From Mesostigma viride (Eukaryota; Streptophyta; Mesostigmatophyceae; Mesostigmatales; Mesostigmataceae), in contig RPFO01000392.1 in the NCBI GenBank assembly GCA_009746045.1, forward strand, positions 2,052,745-2,116,744: a stretch of 64,000 nucleotides of DNA. The letters are read 5' to 3'. Positions within the stretch are counted from its first letter, which is position 1; each line of letters opens with the position of its first letter. A program made the translations under genes and the position numbers. Of the stretch, positions 24,601 through 34,439 are shown piece by piece. A model generated the notes under the pieces. That model saw only the letters and a list, made by a program, of their open reading frames with translations. It had not been told where the DNA came from and made no database searches.

Positions 24601-25521
24601 TAAAGGATTACGACGATCAGAACACGGTTATTCCATGGGAGTAAAGCTTTAATGTGAGCTCGCACCTAAAGGATTGATGCCGACTCACTGAGTGGGGTAG
24701 AGGCCGTAGAGCCCTGCTAGCTCCTGGTCATGGCTATCCATTTGCTGGGTGGCCACTGGCCATAATATGCCAGGGCTGCTTGACCTCAGGCGACCGGGAG
24801 TTGCATGGTGGATGGTGGGAGGTCTCATCTGCACACCGCTTGAGGCTCAATAGCAATGCTTTGATGCATGGCTTAATTCTACACTATAGCGCACACATTT
24901 ATCAAGACTGATTGTCTGTGACTAGCTAGTGAGGACGTGTTGTTTATGAGCCTGCAGAAAACAGTTGCACCATGGCAAGGGCAGCATGCAATAGTCAACT
25001 ACCACATGTGTGGTATTTGAATTGATGATGTGTTTAATATGTTGGCCCTATGCTGGCCCACTGCATGGTCCCCTAGTTAGTGCTGGCCATGTTTAACATG
25101 TTGGCCCCTTGCTGGCCCACTGCACGGTCCCCTAGTTATTGCTGGCCTTTTTACCATATATAATTACTTGCATCAAAGTGAAGGCACCCAAGTAAACATA
25201 ATCAATATAAAGCCACATATATACAGCTATACACATACACACAATTATGCATGCGCACGTTTACATTCTCAGTATTACATGCAATATATCGATCGTGTCC
25301 ACAATATCCACCGTATAGAGTATAGCCGAGGGTAGGGCAACCTTGGATTATGTCCAAAACAGTGTTAAAAACATGTGGATTGATGGTGGGTGTCTTAAAA
25401 TGTGTAAAATCAGAGTATTCTGAGTGTGTCCGTACGAAAACGTATAATACCGTATTATACCGTATTATACATTATACTCCACCGTGACCGTATAACGCGT
25501 ATAACGTACGATCTCACTCTG
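21648..25521 (+). mobile_element. hAT superfamily DNA transposon, 3,874 bp
   Basis: Terminal inverted repeats CAGTGTGAGATC (left) and CAGAGTGAGATC (right, inverted) are flanked by the 8-bp duplication CCTCTAGG at 21640-21647 and 25522-25529. Subterminal regions on both sides are packed with CGTATAATAC-type repeats, likely transposase binding sites. The interior encodes a hAT transposase. The 24645-25425 segment beyond the stop codon holds no gene I can recognise. Confidence 0.92.
22097..24644 (+). pseudogene. hAT transposase (BED finger, DDE core, hATC dimerisation domain), with frameshifts
   Basis: Starts MSMSDEDRAMSDEHGEDV. A BED-type zinc finger follows (W.Y....CSRCYHAWRGS, His at about 22290). 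The catalytic core includes GTFITDGWKDCGRESHI, ITDTTTSMENMKKLL and CCAHSLDLCFEDIG, and the C-terminus has the hATC motif SSGSVERVNSEAGWIKSLKR. Two GT-AG introns keep frame: 23399-23590 and 24018-24233; the stop is at 24642-24644. Reading-frame changes near 22310, 22540 and 22860 break the N-terminal half, so this copy is probably inactive unless those are assembly errors or unrecognised introns. The enzyme would cut and paste the element through hairpinned flanks, as established for hAT. Confidence 0.82.
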
Positions 25522-26308
25522 CCTCTAGGTGACGGTGGTGGAAATGCATGTGAGGGAGCTCAGCAGCCAGCCGGTGCCTCCCATTGCAGCCTGGCACATC
25601 TGTGGCAAGGGGGGTCACGTGCTGCTCGAAAGCTGAGAGGAGGGCATGCGGACGATGGTTTCTGTCGCGACGGTTGGAGGGGGAGCCCAGATCTCGGCGT
25701 CGGAACGCCCGAGGAGGGAGCAGAGGGCGAACGAAGCGCTGGAGCCGGGGGCGATTCGAGCGGAGAATGAGCGGGAAATCTTCGGCGGGTTTGCAGGGCA
25801 GGCCATTTGGCCAGCGGCCGCGGTTGTGGGAGATGAGGTGCGAGCACAGGGCTACAAGCGAGGCGTGCGTGCCGAAAAACACGTCTTCCATGAAGGCTCC
25901 TGGGCCTCGATTCCAGAACTAGCCATAATATGCGTTGATGTCAAAGGCAATCCATGTGTCTCGTCCTGGCAGTGCGGCTCAGCAGGGCGACTGCGCTTGG
26001 GCTCAGGCGATGCAGATGGCGAGGCAAGCCCAGGGGGCTGGGCAATCACCAGTGCGCGACTAGTGTCACCGCTGCCTTCCGGACCTGAGGGCGAAGCTGC
26101 AGCCGGAGCTGTGAGTCGTATTTTCATTGCTTAACGCAGCCGCCAGGCTGCGTTGCGTAGATGAGCATTTGCTCGTCATATATTGCGAAACTGTGTGTGC
26201 GTCTTAGAAAGACGAAGCGATTGTGATATTTCTTCTGGCCGAATTCGGTGCCCAAACGTGAAAGTTATGAGCTCCGCCGTCAGCCATGGCTACCTCGTGG
26301 CTCGTGGC

Positions 26309-26669
26309 TCGTGGTCTGCATCATGAATGCCCCAACCATATAGTCACTAGAGGGGTATGTAATCCTCATCTGATCGAGCTGTCCTCTATACTGTAATGGC
26401 AGACGAGGCGGTATAGTGTAGCGGCTATCCTCCGGGGCAGCCGTAACCTTCACCCAGTAAAGATAGGTGGCAGATGGTTATATGAAAATAATTTATGAAA
26501 AAGCAGACCGTCGCTGACAGGAACCTGGTTCGTGACATTTAGAGTCCAGGTCACGTCACCCGCACCATTGCAAGGTGGCAAGCCTGCGATGTGACACTAG
26601 AGCTGTAATTTTAGAAACTTATGAACAGCTCCGCCGGCCGAAGCTGGTCAAACCGCCGAAGTAGCGCCT
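26309..26669. other. Spacer between two family A copies, nothing recognised
   Basis: Moderately AT-rich. No exon, RNA gene or repeat boundary could be supported here. Confidence 0.4.
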
Positions 26670-26868
26670 CATTAATTAACTAATTAATTAGTCAGGAGCA
26701 TAACCCCGGCCGTTGGGAGTACATGTACATAGCACATATCCCTGAGAAGGGGCATATGACTTAATTAATTCATTCTGGGCTACTTCCTGCAAGGGTAGGG
26801 TGTAAACTATACCTTCTCTAGCTAGGTGCACCAAGTGATGTATCAGAGCTCCTGCACCGCACCATGAT

Positions 26869-27865
26869 TAATAAATTCATTAATAAAACTCGTGCTCCCG
26901 TTGGGGAGTCACGGAGCACCGAAGTGTGCATATGTGCACAACAGGAGAAAGGGCGCAGAGACCCCCAGTCTCCTTCATGCCCTAAGGCATGCCACAGCTG
27001 CATTCGGGCACGCTAGCTAAACGGACACGGTTACGATCCGGCAATCTGTGGGTGCAATAAGACCCATGTGAGCATGGCATAACAGGGAGCGTGGGCAAGG
27101 AATCTGGTCGATCATAGTAGGGCAGGACGTAGCATGGCTGTACAAGGACTTTATAAGCTAAGGCTATGGCTGGTTGTATACCGTGCGTTAGGAATGCACG
27201 TGACTAGGTATATGTTGGCACAGCTAGGCAAACATTCTAAGCATGGCTGCCATAGCGGCAGTGACTAGGGATACAAGCTAGGGCTATTAGCTAGTCCAGC
27301 CCGCGGGGCCGGGCGTCCACATCTTGTGGTTGATAATCAGGTCCCCGCCCGGCCTCCATGCACTACACCTAGCTAGCTTGGGCTTCTGGGGATCCTGCTT
27401 ATGGCGGAGGTATTCCGGCCACAGGTCGCGTCGCTGCTGCTGCTGAGTGGGGGTCAAGTCGTCATCCAGCGTCCAGGTGAGGTCGTGCAACCGCTTGCGA
27501 CGGGAGAGGAACCGCTGCTTGTCCTCACGGGAGGGGAAGGTGAGCAGGACTGGTGGGGGAGCCGCCTTGTCCCGTGAGTGGGTAAGGCGGTGACACCCAC
27601 GCAGTTCTACCTCACCTACCAGGCCCATGAGGGTAAGGAGCTGGTCCTTGAGCTCGTCGGCAAGGGAGGTTGACGTCTCACCTGGCTTCTGGGGGAAACG
27701 ACGCAGCACCAATCGGCACTCGCGGCGAGCGCGGTCGGTGACCTGAGTTGCTGGGCCTGCATGGCGGTGGAGTCCTCCAGCTCCTCGGGAGCTTCGTGGC
27801 GATAGCGTCAGTGGTTGAGGCGGTCGCTGACCACAGCAGGTCCGCGTAGGAGAGCGGTGGGAGGT
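26869..27865 (-). mobile_element. Retroelement family B, reversed, inserted in family A copy 4
   Basis: Flanked by CGCACCATGAT at 26858-26868 and 27866-27876. A TAATAAATTCATTAATAA tail is followed by the terminal hairpin (GCTCCCGTTGGGGAGT). The 3' UTR and a family B ORF fragment (27287-27860, minus) follow, ending in mid-ORF. This copy has the longest open family B C-terminal region. Confidence 0.82.
27287..27860 (-). pseudogene. Family B ORF1-like protein fragment
   Basis: From 27712 to 27287 a 141-codon open stretch reads RFPQKPGETSTSLADELKDQ (RRM-like), LRGCHRLTHSRDKAAPPP, LLTFPSREDKQRFLSRRKRL and DDDLTPTQQQQRRDLWPEYL. The upstream half (LPPLSYADLLWSATASTTDA at about 27815-27860) is in another frame. 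The DKQRFLSRRKRLHDLTWTLDDDLT block is the best available model of the family B RNA-binding core. Confidence 0.62.
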
Positions 27866-28440
27866 CGCACCATGATGTATCAGAGCTCAGGGGCCTGGCA
27901 TGGGGTGGAAGATCATCATGGCTATACAAAAGCTAGGGCATGGCTTCTCAGCAGAGGGTGACTCTCTGCATAGGCAGAGCTTGGCTAAATTCTTAATGCA
28001 GCATCCATGCGGTGAGTCCCATTATAGGCATAGCTTGGCTAAATTCTTAAGGCATCATCCGTATGGGGGGGGGCATTATGGGCGCACGTGCATGTAGGCC
28101 ACGTGCTAGCTAGGCTAAGCCTGACTAATCTCGATCATGCACTACTGTTATACATTGATCCATATAGACTGAGGTTAAGCTGGGCCGGGTGGCAGGGGGC
28201 GCCTGCCAGGGCTTGTGGTCGACGTGGATGACCGCCCCGGCCCCTCTGAGTATACCGGTTTCCCCCCTGCGCTCTGCCGGAGCTGAAGGTAGGTCGGCCA
28301 TAGCTCGTGTCGCCGTTGTTGCTATGCAAGGGTCAAGTCGTCGTCCAGCGGGTAGGGAGTCCTCGAGAGCTTCTTGCGGCATTTAAGAAACGACAGCTTA
28401 TCCGCCATGTACTTAAAGTGAGGAGCAGGGGAGCCGGGCC

Positions 28441-29541
28441 AGCCAAGGAATATTAAAAAAAATAATAAAATAATAATAATGATAATAATAAGCATCCATG
28501 GACACATCAGATAGACACATCAGATAGACTAGCTGGCACCAAGCCCGCCCAGCCTGGGCGATATCGGTCCTCACCTGGCGTGCCCCAGGCCGCGCGCGGC
28601 AGCCAGGGCCGTCACCCGTGGACTTTTCGTGATCGACTCGGCATGGACATGTGCTGCACTAGACGTGACGGGCTCACACCCGGGCAGCCTCCTGGTTTGT
28701 CTGTAATATGGAGGCAGATGGTACGCAAGGATAGATGGCAAGTAGTGATGACGGAGACCACCCCCAAGTCTGTGGGGGCTCCGCGTGTGACCGCACATGG
28801 CATTCATAGCGATTCGGGCCGCGGTGGCCACAACCCTGTAACTAGGACCTAGATAGCTTACACCGGCCATCCATTCAATCCCATGTTCCCCGGCCTCCCA
28901 CTGAGGACTTATGCTCACGTGACGCAGTCACGTGTCTATCAATTAATTAATTAATTCATGGATATAATAATAAAAGTCATCCAATTAGGGAAAGTCAGGC
29001 GAACATGAAACCCTTCGTACAGATCGAACTAGTCAGCCCATGTCGCAGACAGCCTTCCGCATGCGGGCCAAGGCATAGCGGCCCTATCTTTCCCGCATGC
29101 GTTAATTAACTATATTCAGAGAAAACCGATTAATTTAATGCCTACGGATCAGGAGACCCATACATCGCCGCGGATTCATGCAAGAGGTGGACTAGTTCAA
29201 ATCCATGTCCACTGGAGCTACTTGCACTTTCGAGTTTTTCTCGCATCCTGGCGCTTGGCATGCAGCATTTAGTTTACTATTTGCTGCTTGCCTCGTGGCG
29301 CAGTTACGTGTAAATTAATTAATTGCTTAGTTGCTGCTTGCCTCGACAATATAATAACTACCATGGTATAAAGAGGCAATCGTTGGGATATTATGATGGA
29401 TAGGCGATGTTGAATTTTGGGCCAGGAGTTCGTGTTTTTTGAACAGCGCCCATCATGGTTCCCGAGAACTCAAACCCAACAGGGTCAATATGTAGACTAA
29501 ATGCGGCCATGCATGGATCCATCATCATGGTCCCGATCGCC
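28441..29541. other. Non-coding stretch with A-rich tract and TTAA repeats
   Basis: Begins with an A/AAT-rich tract (about 28451-28490), contains a 19-bp near-duplicate (CACATCAGATAGA twice at about 28502-28528) and several TTAATTAA runs (about 28940, 29102, 29315). No gene supported; the last part may be the 3' UTR of the minus-strand HA gene. Confidence 0.5.
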
Positions 29542-32500
29542 TCATCGGTGCCACCACTTGTCATCGTCAGATGCGCTGTCCCCCTGATTGTCCCACACAA
29601 AGCCAGCGGTCGCAAGCAGCTGCCTGTGGTTGGGTTGCAGCGCGTCCTGCAGTGCCAACTTGCGTTGTTTGCGATACCACTGAAGGCAGGGCCAGCACAT
29701 CGCAACAAAGCAGTAAGGGGGGGAAGGACAAGGGACAGTTCAAATCGGGAGGAAACTGTCTTTTCAGAAGGTTCACTAGAACTAACATTACTTCCAAACA
29801 ATAAAGTTACAATGGATCGAAAGCACATATCTCACGAGCCAAACAGTCATGTGCATGTACTGTGGGAGGGGCAGAAGTGGATTGTGAACAGCATACCCTA
29901 AGTATGACCAGAAAAGAGGTGACGCGGCTTAGGTTGCCACTGCGTACCGTGTATTGCTACCCTTGTTGTTCCTGCCTCCTCCCTATCTCCTCCTTTTCAT
30001 AAGAACAAACGATGGTTAAGGGCTTCATTAAATTACTGATAATGGCCACGCCACCATCCTTCTATTCAGCCTTGGTAAACAAGGGAATCAGCCGCCGGCA
30101 GTGAATGTCTCCCCCTTTCACAGCAGACAATGCACCAGGTCTCATCCTGCTGGAAAACGAATTGCTGGTGCGGGATGTGAGCACACCACTCCATCCCTGT
30201 CCCTGGGGAACATACGCGGGAATTTCACGCAACACACCGTGACCAGCGACTTTGGGTCGTCATCGTTGGTGCCGCTCGCCTCCCTGTTGGCGGCTCGCGG
30301 TGGCAGCCCATCCATGGCGGCGCCCCCTGCCTCCCCTTCCCTCCCCACCTGAACGTATGCATTTGGTGGCTCGGCCGCAGTGCCCCCCCCCTCAGGCCTG
30401 CTGATGGGGGGTCCCGGCAGCAGCACCGCCATGCCGTGAGAGCGGCCCCAACGGGAGAGCCAATCAGCTCGCATGCGGGCAACGAGCGCCTGGGGCCCTG
30501 CCAGGGATTGTATGGGTGGCGGCAGCCCATGCATGCCCCCATGCACCTCCAGACTGCGCGCAGGGGCGAGGCAGCGACAGGGTGTGCGGAAACGGAGACG
30601 CCCCAGTTACAGAGCTGAAGACACAGATCTGAAACTAGTGAACGCCTCTATGTCTCCAGCTGGTACTGAAACGAGTATTGAAACTAGTGAACGCCTCTAT
30701 GTCTAACCTCCCTACCACGGATGGCTGCTTGAGAAAAGAGATCCAATGGTCGGTCAGGTGCCACATGTGGTTATAAGGTGCAGGCTGGTCCGGTGCTACA
30801 AGGGAATTGGGCTTCTGGGCGACGTCCGTCTTACTGCATCTCAACCCCTTCAGGGCTGTGATCAGTGAAAGCGTGACAAGGTTTTACCCAGCCATGCTTA
30901 GAGACCGATAGTATGCTTCAAGGAGAAAGAAAAGGTTACCTTCAACTGCACAATACGGTCATGATCAAAGGCCCACCCATAGTACAAACTTGTTGAATGC
31001 GCTTTCTAAAAAAGAAGACAAAGTCATGAAAACCATCAGACGGGCCTTGGAAACCTGGTTAGTGTTCACATTTCCAGACAACATTCACACATCTATGAAG
31101 TCTATCCTAAACTTGGCCAGTCGGTGAAGCATGGTGTGCGATGAAAATAACATACCAATGGATGAGCGGGATTCTGGCCACTCTCCAAGACTCCGCAAGC
31201 AGAGCATAGCTTTTGTCCAATGGTCACAGGCATGATTATTATACTACCACTACGTCCTTCATGTTTGGCCGCCATGCAAGCCGCTGGAGCACCTACTGTA
31301 TGAAGGTGGCCAGGAAGCCGCGCGCCCTGACCATGTGCTCCAGGGACTTGAATCGGCGCGCCCACAGGTCCTCCTTCTGATCCCACACAAACGCGACCTG
31401 CCCGCGCCGACGTGGTGCGGCCGCAGAGCATAGGCAGCGTTGAGAAGACGAGGACCCACGCATGTGCACACACAGAGGCAGACAAGCGTGCCCCCCTGGG
31501 GTTTGGCAGCCTGGTCGCAGCAAGCCACTTGCAAGATCACTGACGCTATCGCAAGGTCCACATGCAGGCGCAGCACTTTCATCCCTGGGAAGTTGGCCAA
31601 CAGTCCATGCTGAGAAGGAAAATGGAGACGAAAACTGTTGAGAGACGGACCCAAGTGCCCCTATTGGGTAGATGGCGCGAAATATGTGCACGGTCCCGTC
31701 CGCGCTGGTCCAGTAGTAGACACCCCCTGCATCAGAAAGCCCCTTCGTGAGCATGAGGAAATGAATACACTCCACCAGCCGCGTCCCAAAGAGGTATGCC
31801 TCATGCGCGCGCCGTGTGACGAATGCCACCATTCCGCACATGCCTCACGTGCACCAATGCGCTAGCCCGCTGGCAACGGCTGTTGTTGCCAGGTCCTGAG
31901 AAAGCACCTAGGCGTGTTGACACCACCAAACCCTTCACATTGGCATTCAACGGGAGAGAACCGTGGCCGTAACCACAGGCAGGGTGGTGTCTCCCATCCT
32001 GTGGCAGGCCATAACCACCTTCGCAACCCAACACGCATACCCTGCTGTATCCTCTTGTGCCGTTCAGCAGCTTTCCCCACCCTTGGGGACGTACACCAAC
32101 AACCACGCACTTGGTATGCCACCTGCCTACAAATTCAACCACCACGCATTCTGCTCAAGCATGAGGCCTTGCTGGATCCCAAGCGTGGACGTTTGTTCAC
32201 GACGACAAAAAAAATACGAGCCAGGGCGTCAAGCCATGTTTTCCAGTCCCCTAAACACAAGAAAAGGGCAGCCATTCACTTTCACACAAGGTGACAATGT
32301 TAGCGGCGCGCACCCACCAAGTTGAGCCGGCGCCAGCGTTGCAGCGAAAGCTTCTTGGTGCGGTGGAGCTGGCGCTGGTCTCCGAGGAGGGGGGGGCAGG
32401 TGGGGGGAGGGAGGGGCCAGCAAGGTTAAAGGCATGGGTCGGGAAGAACACAATGCATGTGGGAAAAAATATGAGAAACCACTCTCCATGTGAACAAATG

Positions 32501-33498
32501 GCATTCCCAAGCGCCAGTGCCGGGCGTGCAGGCCCCTTCACCAAACTCATGATGCTTTGAAGATTGGACAGATGGCATCATGGTGCACTGCAACGGTCAT
32601 TGCTGCAACCTGATGTCCTCCCTGGTCATCCGTTTCCGTTCGGCGCAGACACAACCGTCACAACACACACCGTCACATTGCTTCGACATCAGGACTGGCC
32701 TCCATCCGCCCGCAGCCTGCCTGCCGCCAGTTGGACACTTTGCCTCCTGCCACCAGTTGGACACTTTGCCTGCCTGCCGCCAGTTGGACACTTTGCCTCC
32801 TGCCACCATGGCATCCTGACGCAGTGCACAGATGCCCGGTGATGATGAGTTCGCCAAACAATCCACCGCTGCCCTGATCCCGTTGCCTTGGTGCCCCCGC
32901 ACCGGCTAATATGGGACACTGATAGCACATGCAGGCATGTTGAATGCTTTGTAGCAAGGTCAGGATGCCGCGTAAAGGGACCGCCCTCTAACTGGCCAAG
33001 GAGCTGAATGGGGTATTCGCTTTGCACCAACCACCAGCACACGCTGATTCCGTCATCTGTGCAGACCTGCGTATGCACCCACTGCTCCAGGCCTGGGGGA
33101 AAGGGCCCCCTCAGGTGCCCTTCTCTTTGCCGGTGTTGGCAGAGCTCGGCAAACCTGCGACGTGAAGGAGGCCACCCAACGGCAGGACCCAGGCAGCGTG
33201 GAGGTCACGTGTGATGATTCTCAAGTCCAGACAAGGTCTGTCCGGACAGTAAGAAACCCATGTCCTGGATGTCATGAGTGTGCGTTCCCTGCACAACCGC
33301 ACAAGCTACACCAATTCTCGGTCTGCGTGCAGGAGCGCTCGCCTGCATGAAGGAACACCCCTGTTCTGCTGCTGCCAAGCAAGCCGCCACAAATCATGCA
33401 GCCCTAGGTATGGAGCGCACCCGCGCGTGCACCCACCGCTGGTCCCACGACTCCTGCAGCGGCTCGAACACAAAGCCGATCGTCTTCAGCTTCTGGAG
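29542..33498 (-). CDS. HA-repeat protein, 3' exon cluster
   Basis: Exons in coding order: 33437-33498, 33067-33154, 32318-32374, 31297-31397 (3' edge uncertain), 30940-31005, 29542-29679 (ends in TGA). They encode helicase-associated (HA, PF03457-like) repeats. The first two splice in phase to IGFVFEPLQESWDQR then FAELCQHRQREGHL..LEQWVHTQ; the next adds RQLHRTKKLSLQRWRRLNL, then VAFVWDQKEDLWARRFKSLE. The last contains WYRKQRKLALQDALQPNHRQ and TAGFVWDNQGDS. The repeat pattern is W..RF..L, a G..VP-like turn, L..WV..QR, R..L...GF.W. At least one linking exon between 31297 and 29679 is unresolved. HA domains are common in algal and oomycete proteins; their biochemical role is unknown, with nucleic-acid binding proposed from their occurrence with helicases. 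This is most simply the C-terminal part of the gene whose 5' cluster lies at 50100-56071. Confidence 0.68.
30625..30706. repeat. Short tandem duplication
   Basis: GAAACTAGTGAACGCCTCTA followed by TGTCT occurs twice, about 50 bp apart, in an intron or linker of the HA gene. Confidence 0.75.
32719..32809. repeat. Three-copy tandem repeat, 26-28 bp unit
   Basis: The unit CCAGTTGGACACTTTGCCT preceded by CTGCC(G/A) is repeated three times in the intron between HA exons 33067-33154 and 32318-32374. Confidence 0.85.
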
Positions 33499-34184
33499 CT
33501 GTGCCGCCGCAACATGAGGGGAACGCAGGCACCACCACTACTACACAGTGAGTATTTGTAGTGGCACTGGATAAGTGAGTAGAGGTGTAGTAGGCAAGCT
33601 CTTCATTACAGACAAAGACTTGTGGAGAAGGGGAAAGGTCACCGCATCCGTGAGTAAAAGCATCATTGTAATCAAGCACCATCAGATAAGGTGCACAGGT
33701 TGTGAGCCATCGATCTCAACCATAGAAGGGGTGCCGATGAATAACTTGTGATTTTGGTACCGAAGATCATGGCAACCGGATGTAAACCACCACATGGGGC
33801 ACCTAAGAAGCAGCAGGAGGCATTAGCTGGCCAGCAATGGCTGATTTGGCGCAGCCCGTCACATCACCTTAAGCCAACTGCCATTACACAGCTCGTCACG
33901 ATGCTGCTAGCACGCTACCATCATCATTTACCATGGCACCATCCGGCCGTGCTATGTGAAGCGCCGCAACGCTTACATGGCCAGGCACTTTCCAGCATTG
34001 AGTGGCATACTTGGCAGTAACCCGTTCCAGATCATGAACACCCACTTTCGGGCATATGCTTGCAAGTCACATTGGGCACGCCAACAACGATGTGCATGTG
34101 CCAGCAGGGGGGCAGGATCTGCCATATCCTTTCTTTGCTGTTGAACTGGGGCACCCAGCGCTTCTTTAGCTACTAGCCCCCCCC
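33499..34184. other. Intronic or intergenic sequence, nothing recognised
   Basis: No HA motif or other coding signature could be supported on either strand. If the two HA clusters form one gene, this is intron and may hide one small exon (about 14 residues are missing between the clusters). Confidence 0.4.
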
Positions 34185-34197
34185 ATCCTCCAACCTG

Positions 34198-34283
34198 TAG
34201 TGCACACACAGGGATTAAAAGCACTTCAGTGCTCCGTGACTCCCCAACGGGAGCACGAGTTTAATTAATTAATTCATTAATTA
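34198..34283 (+). mobile_element. 86-bp 3'-terminal fragment of retroelement family B
   Basis: Contains only the last part of the family B 3' UTR: GACTCCCCAACGGGAGCACG hairpin region and TTAA-type tail. It is flanked by the 13-bp duplication ATCCTCCAACCTG (34185-34197 and 34284-34296), so it is a genuine, severely 5'-truncated retrotransposition event and not a deletion product. Confidence 0.85.
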
Positions 34284-34439
34284 ATCCTCCAACCTGCCCA
34301 CTTGGCTTGCAAGCCAGCTTCCCCCCCCAACCTCCCTTGCATATGCAGCAAGTCTGACAGAATTCCTGCATGAGCGAACAAACCTGCGTGAACGACAATG
34401 TATGCGTGCAAGTGCGCAGTATGCAAGTGTCAAAGCTGT

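Larger units (their letters stand above)
20750..26308 (-). mobile_element. Retroelement family A, copy 3, reversed, split by a hAT transposon
   Basis: The 3' tail and hairpin (TTAATTAATTAGG..ACTCCGTTGGGAGT) lie at about 20757-20790, followed by an internally deleted 3' UTR. The ORF1-like C-terminal half is at 20840-21640 and the N-terminal half at 25530-26127. The two halves join in register across the transposon (LAAELP side at about 25570, AQLLDINQRLKENAIA side at about 21540). The 5' UTR matches copy 1 up to about 26308, including the GAGCCACGAGGTAGCCATGG region. Confidence 0.72.
26670..28440 (-). mobile_element. Retroelement family A, copy 4, reversed, with nested family B copy
   Basis: TTAA-type tail and a diverged hairpin at about 26675-26730, 3' UTR to 26868, family B insertion 26869-27865, 3' UTR again 27877-28130 (containing the empty TTAATGCA site matching the piggyBac insertion), then a C-terminal ORF remnant to about 28440. 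There it stops at an A-rich (AAT)n tract, consistent with 5' truncation. Confidence 0.68.

Noticed and set aside
26401-26470. tRNA gene candidate (GGCGGTATAGTGTAGCGG start)
   Set aside because: The start looks like a D-arm, but no B box or pairable acceptor stem follows.
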